Positions 55,901-64,000 of a DNA stretch of 64,000 nucleotides are shown one piece after another. Under the pieces are notes generated by a model, which saw nothing but the letters and a program-made list of their open reading frames with translations, was not told the origin of the DNA and searched no databases. This DNA comes from Whitmania pigra (taxonomy: Eukaryota > Annelida > Clitellata > Hirudinida > Haemopidae): NCBI GenBank assembly GCA_021613335.1, contig JAJTWR010000407.1, forward strand, positions 1-64,000, written 5' to 3'. The translations under genes and the position numbers were made by a program. The first letter of the stretch is position 1. Each line of letters starts with the position of its first letter.

Positions 55901-57151
55901 GAGATTGTTTGCCTGCAAAAGTCCTGCCGTGTTGCAAACCTGAAGTCCATTAGCAACGGGTTCTGATTTGACAACGTTAGAAGACTGCCTCAAAGTTGTC
56001 GTGGGGCAATTTTGAACGCCCAAATTGCTGATGCAAAGTTGATTGCCAATGTTGCTGAGGACGTATGTTTGGATGCCCATGGCGTTAAGATTTTGAGGAA
56101 GAGCGAAGTTCTGTTGAGTGGAGCATGTTTGGTCCGCAAAGTTTCCAATGCTTGGAATCGAGTTTTGGTTGTTGTTGTTGCTGTTGGACTGCGTCTGCAC
56201 GACGTTGAATCCGAGGCTGTTGTTGATCGCTTTCTGGAGTTCAGATTGTTGGAAAGCAAGACCTCCAATGTATATTTCCATGTTGTTGTTGTTGTTGTTT
56301 GCCTGTGATTGGCTGGTCATGGATTGTTGAATGGTGTAACAATTAGAAGCATTTTTAACATCAACGGAAATATTTGACTCATTCCCAGACAGAGAGTAAC
56401 AGTTGATTGCATTTTGCATGTCCATGGAATTTGAAGCCAGATTTTCAGACATTGTGCCTGCATTCAGTCCACAGTTCAAACCGTTAATAACGCTTTGTAA
56501 ATCGGAGTTGCCAACATCCAAAGATGTGTGGATCTCAATGCCATTGCCTACGTCCGCCAAGGTGTAGCCCAAGTTTGCCAAGGCACTCTGAAGATCAATT
56601 CCTCCCGATGAGGACAAATAATCAGAACCACCGATCGAAAAATTTCCAATGGCCAGTTGTCCTATTTCATTGGCTGTCAGACAACCTCCCAGATTAGCAA
56701 TGGCTTTTTGAATTTCAATTCCAGCTCCAGAGTCTTGGCAGTAGTTACCAACGTTGATGTGGATGATGTTATTCTGGCCACCGTCATCTGTTTCCATCGA
56801 AAGTCCGCAACCGTCAGAATTGGAGTCGTTAACCGTCACCCCGATGCTTGCTCCTGAGAGATTCCCAACTAGACCGAGCGACCCTGCATTGTTGAGTTCA
56901 GACTGCATGTTATCGAAGTCTCCGCAAGAGGGCATGACCAAGCTGTTCAAGGTACTTCTCTGCATCTCCATACCCCCAGGACACTGCTTCAAAACTGAGC
57001 CGAGGTCCTCTCCCACCTCGACGGAACCGTCTGCCAAAGTCTGCTCGGTTACGTCGTTCACCATGTCGTTGTTGTTGTTGTTGGCCGTCGTCGATGACGT
57101 CACGATTTCCTCAGACGAACTGGGTGATGGGGTGGAGAAATCGACCTCCAT
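52991..57151 (-). CDS. Large C2H2 zinc-finger protein, single exon, 1386 aa
   Basis: One uninterrupted frame runs from ATG 57151 to TAG 52991. Residues 1-600 are Asn/Ser/Gln-rich with loosely repeated units such as GIEIQKAIANLGGCL, GIDLQSALANLGYTL and MDMQNAINCYSL, and one SUMO-type VKSE site near 394-397. A first zinc-finger group (about 609-698) has two normal fingers (HCSRQFNQSVSLNAHMRIH and QCQKQFSKFGNLKIHMRIH), then CSQCHKTFVQSTNLTSQL with both zinc histidines lost, and a bare CPQC. A second group (about 802-1049) has nine tandem fingers with linkers such as HSGEKPF and HTGERPF. The tail has an Ala-rich stretch and an acidic Asp/Glu-rich C-terminus. It is likely a nuclear DNA-binding regulator. 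I do not recognise a specific orthologue. Confidence 0.93.
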   Translation of the reverse strand: MEVDFSTPSPSSSEEIVTSSTTANNNNNDMVNDVTEQTLADGSVEVGEDLGSVLKQCPGGMEMQRSTLNSLVMPSCGDFDNMQSELNNAGSLGLVGNLSGASIGVTVNDSNSDGCGLSMETDDGGQNNIIHINVGNYCQDSGAGIEIQKAIANLGGCLTANEIGQLAIGNFSIGGSDYLSSSGGIDLQSALANLGYTLADVGNGIEIHTSLDVGNSDLQSVINGLNCGLNAGTMSENLASNSMDMQNAINCYSLSGNESNISVDVKNASNCYTIQQSMTSQSQANNNNNNMEIYIGGLAFQQSELQKAINNSLGFNVVQTQSNSNNNNQNSIPSIGNFADQTCSTQQNFALPQNLNAMGIQTYVLSNIGNQLCISNLGVQNCPTTTLRQSSNVVKSEPVANGLQVCNTAGLLQANNLIGTGNQIINNNLVFQNGMNGFVQPGATLSNINLQNCLNAGLQSGTNFNSSMNLPPSYVMPKVELTTLDGVNLANLGQLGNVFIKNDGGTLQNILSNSSGTNNGFVNIPQEILLGLTGAQVLHQNPSETISLQQLQQAAGFQTCNDSSSANLYLQQNQNMENASKNNSPLTTTTTTTSGGSTCSVGPNGEKIFTCQHCSRQFNQSVSLNAHMRIHVGAKPFTCQQCQKQFSKFGNLKIHMRIHNGQKSFKCSQCHKTFVQSTNLTSQLKAADKAPLCPQCDKKSPESEQMADGLSTNPGAQMNGTREGLKSVERSPDINGSKSPLNSTVTSSVNSSIVNSNLRTAIMNSLANGNTSLASVLQNHQHGEHNGVSPATISGILSANKPYVCPECNQQFTQNCNLIDHMKVHTVQKAFSCPQCSKQFTRNSSLTHHMRNHSGEKPFRCDHCGKQFTRNSSLTHHMKVHSDGKLFTCSHCGKQFARHISLNAHMRVHASHRPFHCLFCPKQFTRNSSLNHHLRSHSGDKPYECPECQKQFTQNSSLKDHLRLHTGERPFNCNHCNKQFSRNSSLVHHLKIHSGDKPYTCQHCGKKFAKNIGLNAHMRIHTAARPFSCPHCNKQFTQNSNLNVHMRIHNAAHSNSSNTSANAASVVTAAAAAIASSLAASSRLNEQEEHNTNSLPTTAQLLAASLPSARSLLAAVTQQRRQDASASNALPQLSLTDDGEFTLSNQQSSSSIDAQVPNIHQVFASLSGSNSLQTPTTSLSDILQINSTSSLFTEAQKTALLNNLKLNLQATSNLQSSSFNHANGLSSIFDGIHVVTSHDGNHLDGLDLNLASEDMKNSIFATSMSDISTTGQSFINLTNLALDQNSLLNFTLASSNENGLVNSVEDSQNSGNDIGILYATESDSHLDESMETSENDNLLSEETLNDTQHLSVTQEMARDANTPLTVMTDSQLINLGASNNFQNLVF

Positions 57152-58250
<1,099 letters not shown>

Positions 58251-59529
58251 TGGACATTGAAGGTCTATTGTAACGCGATACGTTTAGTTGTTGTTGAAGA
58301 CGTGTTGAAGGCGTCATCCTTAAGTGTAGTAACGGGACGGATGACTTGTCGCGCAAAGTCGACTTGTTGTATGGAACGACGATTAAAACAGCGGCCACAA
58401 CAGCAACAACACATCATGCTTGATCGATAGAATATCAATAAATATTGGATGGATGAATCGCAAGGCCTCCACAATAAATGCACAAGTAATAAGTTACTCG
58501 AACGACTAGAACAATTCGTTGAGTTCACAACAACAACAACATGAACATTTATTCCATTCGGGGATTGTCCCTTTTTGTTGTTGTTTCAACAAGTGGAGTT
58601 TAGACGCACGTGGATTGAAAATTGAAAAACTCGTTTCAAACGTGTCCGACTAACCTAAACAATCTGAGATTCTTTTTTGGGAAAAATCGAATCTCTGTTT
58701 TTCCTTTGTGTGTTTTTTTTTTGGGTGGCAGAATTTTCTGACTATTTATCCTCGTTCAGTTTTGCATGTCAATTGCGTTTTTGCTGAGCAGAGCAGCTCA
58801 ACAAATTGACAACAACAACAGCAACAACAACAACAAAACGCCACAAAATGCAGTCGAGCATCGAATAGGAAACCTTTTCCTTTCCAGCAATTCTTCGGCT
58901 TGCTTCTTCAACGACGCAGCAACTTTAAATGTCCGTTTAAAAGGCAGATTTCAAAACTTCAGGCTCGAACGAACTCCAAAAACCTATCGAACACTTGACA
59001 AGAAATCGAATCGATGACTTATTGAATCAAAATTGTGTTCAATTTCATCATTTTCCAGAGCAATATTCGAGCAACAGAAGCTGATGATCTTGGAACATCA
59101 TTGAATCTGCGAAGTCGATGCTTGCCTCTCCGCATTAACATTATCGGCGCAGCAACAGCAGCAACAAAGAAAGCCTCTCCGTCTGGAAGGAGAGAAAAAG
59201 GTTTCGGGAGATGTTGAGGGGGGAGGGCGAGCAGCACCTGGGCACGAGCAATCACCCTCCGCTGAGTAAACACAGACCCACGTGCCAGTCTATTTATAAA
59301 ACGTCTGAGAGCAATCGGCGTAAACAAGTCATCATATCAATGAGCTTCTAATTGTCTCAATGAGTCAACCATTTCATGTTTAAAGATAACAAAAATTAAT
59401 TAAAAAACCGTTATGATATTTTATTAATTATTAATTATTAATTGTCAATTGTTAATTGTCCTCAGAAAAAGTTCAACTAACGAACGAACGTTTGATTTGC
59501 TTTTACTTACTAGACTGAGACGCTAGAAA

Positions 59530-59530
<1 letters not shown>
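58251..59530. other. Non-coding stretch with CAACAA-rich tracts
   Basis: ACAACAACA runs occur at about 58395, 58525 and 58810. Short open frames on both strands have no recognisable domain. Confidence 0.45.
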
Positions 59531-60850
<1,320 letters not shown>

Positions 60851-60951
60851 ACAACAATAATGTACATTATTAATTTATCTCGTTAATCATCTCATGAAAT
60901 ATTAAGCAAGAGAGTCTGCAAAGAATGATCCTTTGACCGACAAAGAACTCC

Positions 60952-61075
60952 ATCATTCATTCATTCATTCGTTCGTTCGTTCGTTCGTTCATTCATTCAT
61001 TCATTCGTTCATTCATTCATTCATTCATTTATTCATTCATTTGTTTGCATGTTCGTTCGTTCATTCACATTCACA
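60952..61075. repeat. (ATTC/GTTC)n tetranucleotide repeat
   Basis: ATTC and GTTC tetramers alternate in blocks (ATTCATTC..., GTTCGTTC...) for about 120 bp with a few TTTATTC or GTTTGTTTG slips. Confidence 0.95.
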
Positions 61076-61379
61076 TTCGTTTGTTGACCCTTTCATCCAC
61101 TCACTTATTCAGTCATTCGTGTCGAGATTGACAAATTTCTTTTCCACGTGACTTAAAAGGTCAGAGGTCGGCGTGAAAGAGCTTTTGTCTGAGAACGTTT
61201 GTCCGCCTCTCCAGATGTTCTTCATTTCAGGATGGAAGTTGAGCAGGCAACACTGCAGCATTGAAATTTACGACGACGAAAGTAATTGTTGGGCATAATT
61301 GGTAAATTATTTCTTAAGCTTAAATTTACAGTTAAGATTCGCTGAACGCTTTGAACAATTAATTATTTTTTTAATAGTA

Positions 61380-61492
61380 TTAACCTAATAAATTGTGAAA
61401 CTTATTATTATTAACCTAATGAATTATGAAACTTATTATTATTAACCTAATGAATTATGAAACTTATTATTATTAACTTAATGAATTGTGAG
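61380..61492. repeat. 31-bp tandem repeat, about 3.6 copies
   Basis: The unit AACCTAATGAATTATGAAAC plus TTATTATTATT is repeated with one or two changes per copy. Confidence 0.92.
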
Positions 61493-62570
61493 CAGCCTTC
61501 ACATGGGACCTTGAAAATAAGCAGTAAATAAGAAAATGAAGATACGATCCCGAATAACGGTGCATAATCATCCATTTAGTTACATAATTAATTAATTTAT
61601 TTATTCAAAAATAAATGTCGTCAAATTAATCATAACAAAAATTAAATTCCAAGTGACATAAAATAATAATTATCCCATTAGAAAACAATTAATTTAATAA
61701 ATGGGTGAAGCCATAAGAACTCGGAGAAAACCTAAGAATCATTAAAGGCATGGAAATGTTCTGCTAAAAGACTTTTTTATTGGCATATTATTATCATTTA
61801 TATCATATTATTGTTGTAATAATTTCATGGAGTCATTTACTGTTTGACGCACAAATAATTATTATCAATAAATTCTTTTATGCATCATTTTTTACTGTAA
61901 GTATTATTTAATTTTTAGGTAAACGTTTCGGTAAAGTATATAACAATTATTATATTACTATATTATTTATTAAATTAATTATAATTAAATACTGTTGTTA
62001 AATAGTGTTGTGATGCTGAAGCACATTAACGAACGCCATTAAGCGATCGATTTGCGGATAAAAATTAATGTGTGTTTTATAATGCTCGACAGGTGCCGTT
62101 AATTCAAGCAATTCACTTAACCATTTATTTATAACGAAACATTAGTTGTTTTTCATTAGTTGATATTTTTATTCACTTTGTATGAAATTTTATAAAAATT
62201 TAATTAAACAATAGGCTTAAAATAAAGCAAGTTTAAGTAATTTAGATAAAATATTTGAAAAATGGCGTCAGAAGAGGTTGGTAGAAGTTGAATGGTATTG
62301 AGTTGGGAATCGACAGGGGTCAGATTTTTAAGCCGGGGCTTGGGAGCCAAATTACATATTTAGAATTGACAGACTAATTAATTCCATTTGAACACCAACG
62401 CCCAGAATTAAGGCTTTCGCTTTGTTGCGGCTCCGATAGAAATTCAATTTCTACCCGTGCGCAAAAGTTTCTAAAAGTAACTAGTTTTCAGCTTTCGCTC
62501 CTTAAAATTACTTATCAGGCTATATCGCAATTCAATCATTTCCTCAAGGCCCACTTCAGTAATTTTTAGG
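61493..62570. other. AT-rich non-coding stretch
   Basis: No gene, repeat or transposon end is recognisable here. Confidence 0.5.
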
Positions 62571-62574
62571 CTTG

Positions 62575-62850
62575 AGTAGATGTCGGGTAGAAGTTGAGTA
62601 AATGATAGATAGAAGTTGGGTAGAGGATGGGTAGATGGTATGTAGAAGTTGGGTAGATGGTTGTTAGAAGTTTGGGGGAAAAATTATTGAGTTTGGGGGT
62701 GAGGTGGTGTGGGTAGATGTTGGGTGGATGATGGGGAGAGATTGGGTAGAAAATGAATAGAAGTTGGGGGTGATTGGGTATATGATAGGGAGAGGTTGGA
62801 TGGAAGTTGGGGAGAAGATGGGGAGAGGTTGAGAAGAGTTTAAATATATT
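62575..62850. repeat. Purine-rich degenerate minisatellite (GGGTAGAAGTT-like)
   Basis: Imperfect units of about 12-18 bp such as GGGTAGAAGTTGAGTAA, GGGTAGAGGATGGGTAGAT and GGGGAGAGGTTG repeat for about 270 bp. The plus strand is almost free of C. Confidence 0.85.
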
Positions 62851-62929
62851 ATGGTTAGGGATTGTTACGGGTTGGCTTGGGGTTGATATAGGATTGGTAG
62901 TTGTTGCGTAAGTATTGGTTGAGCAGAAG

Positions 62930-63615
62930 TCGGGCTATTGGGTGACCAGTCCTAACATCCCAGCGACAAAATAGCCCCGTAAATATATTTAAAAAAAATT
63001 TTTTGAGTTGAATACATTAACCGATAACTAATTCCAAATTTAATTCGAAGTTAGTGGTTTGAATGCTTTTATGACCGTAATGAGTTTAATTGGTATCAGG
63101 GAATTTCATTAAGTGGAAGATTTGTCGTCTAAATTATTATTAGGATTCTGGCTAATTCCTCACTTTACATGGACTTTTCAAGTTGGTATTTAATATAAAT
63201 TATCTATTGATAAAAATCACAAAGAGAATTCACCAGACACTAATTAAATCACGAAGGTTCCTTTGATCGTTTAATTTCTGTTGATCCTTCCCCGAGTTCC
63301 CGATGCAATGTGTACAATGAAGGGTTTGAATTGGAATTGGAATTAAATCTATGTTATCGATTGACATACAACATATTCGAGCCACACAAAGTGATTCACC
63401 TTATCGGACTCACCTTATCATCATGTCATGTGGACATGTAACAAATCCATAATGAACCAATTTTACCGCTGTTTTGACGGGGCTAATTTGACAAGAGCTA
63501 TTTTGTCGCTGGCCTACATCGACGGGGCTGTTTTGACGTGACTATTTTGTCCTGGGCTATTTTGACGCCGGGCTATTTTGTTATCGGGCTGTTATGACGG
63601 GGTGCTTGGCTATTG
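62930..63615. repeat. Repeat with inverted CCAGCGACAAAATAGC ends and GGGCTATTTTG motifs
   Basis: CCAGCGACAAAATAGC at about 62960-62975 is the exact reverse complement of GCTATTTTGTCGCTGG at about 63497-63512. The right side carries a string of related units: GACGGGGCTAATTTGAC, GACGGGGCTGTTTTGACG, CTGGGCTATTTTGACG, CGGGCTATTTTGTTATC and CGGGCTGTTATGACGGGG. This may be a small non-autonomous transposon or satellite seed. I could not define a target-site duplication. Confidence 0.6.
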
Positions 63616-64000
63616 TAATTAATAAATGCAATTATGTTTTAATTATACATTTAATATATTATATATTTAATTATGCATAAATTCATGTTTTGATATTTTG
63701 ATAATGAGTTGACAATATAATTGAATTTAATAAATTATTATGTTAATTTTAATCATTTTTAATTTTAATTACATCAAGGATATAATACGATGCTTATATC
63801 TAATTCCACAAACAGTGAATAACCACAAAAATAAATATCATTAAACTATGCACTAATTTACTATTAAAAATATCTAAACTAAATTTACTATTAAAAATAT
63901 CTAAAATAAATTTATCTAATAATTCTTTTTGTGAATGTTGAGTTTTGTACATTGCTTAAGACTTTTAACACGTTAAATGTAAATTTGTTGATGGCCCTAA
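63616..64000. other. AT-rich end of window
   Basis: Very AT-rich sequence with a short direct repeat (TTTACTATTAAAAATATCTAAA occurs twice, 63858-63905). Nothing else is seen. Confidence 0.6.

Noticed and set aside
60933..61151. 72-codon frame rich in SFIHSFIH
   Set aside because: It is a translation of the ATTC tetranucleotide repeat.

Overview
The window is a piece of nuclear DNA from an invertebrate animal. Genes carry GT-AG introns, the DNA is AT-rich, and ATC/ATT trinucleotide microsatellites are very abundant. The recognisable products (CSL/RBPJ, DNAJC9, a TRIP12-type HECT ligase, a polyfinger C2H2 protein, an ShKT-domain secreted protein, hAT transposases) are metazoan. Cysteine-rich secreted proteins resembling the DUF7042-7045 group hint at a protostome, but the species cannot be told from the sequence.

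Layout: 1-5200 is a satellite array of about 154-bp monomers that runs off the left edge. 5645-7442 is a hAT element with a perfect 8-bp target-site duplication (TSD). 8156-11922 is a five-exon DNAJC9 gene on + whose last intron holds a second hAT element (10269-11591, TSD GTATTATC). 13366-25435 is a complete 12-coding-exon CSL gene (RBPJ/Su(H)) on -, with two tRNA-type SINEs and two large microsatellites in its introns and a possible alternative first exon at 28449-28737. 31867-32265 is an exon of an unrecognised multipass membrane protein.

33554-36838 and 38166-42958 hold two adjacent genes on +, each starting with a signal-peptide exon. The second has a clear ShKT domain. 43628-44009 is a frameshifted coding exon on - whose splice acceptor lies about 22 bp from a third hAT element (44032-45583, TSD TGTAATTG). 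46711-50097 is an intronless TRIP12-like HECT gene on + with a ~700-bp tandem duplication and one in-frame TAA inside an otherwise continuous frame. 52991-57151 is an intronless 1386-aa zinc-finger gene on -. From 57.2 kb to the end I see only microsatellites, minisatellites and AT-rich non-coding DNA.

The genes do not form a pathway. CSL is the DNA-binding effector of Notch signalling, DNAJC9 is a histone/HSP70 co-chaperone, and the secreted pair look like tandem family members. The most unusual features are the HECT gene with its single internal stop and degenerate duplicated module, three hAT insertions from apparently different lineages each keeping an intact TSD, and the tandem secreted-protein locus. 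Exon coordinates were derived by eye from reading frame, intron phase and protein similarity recalled from family knowledge; none was computed.
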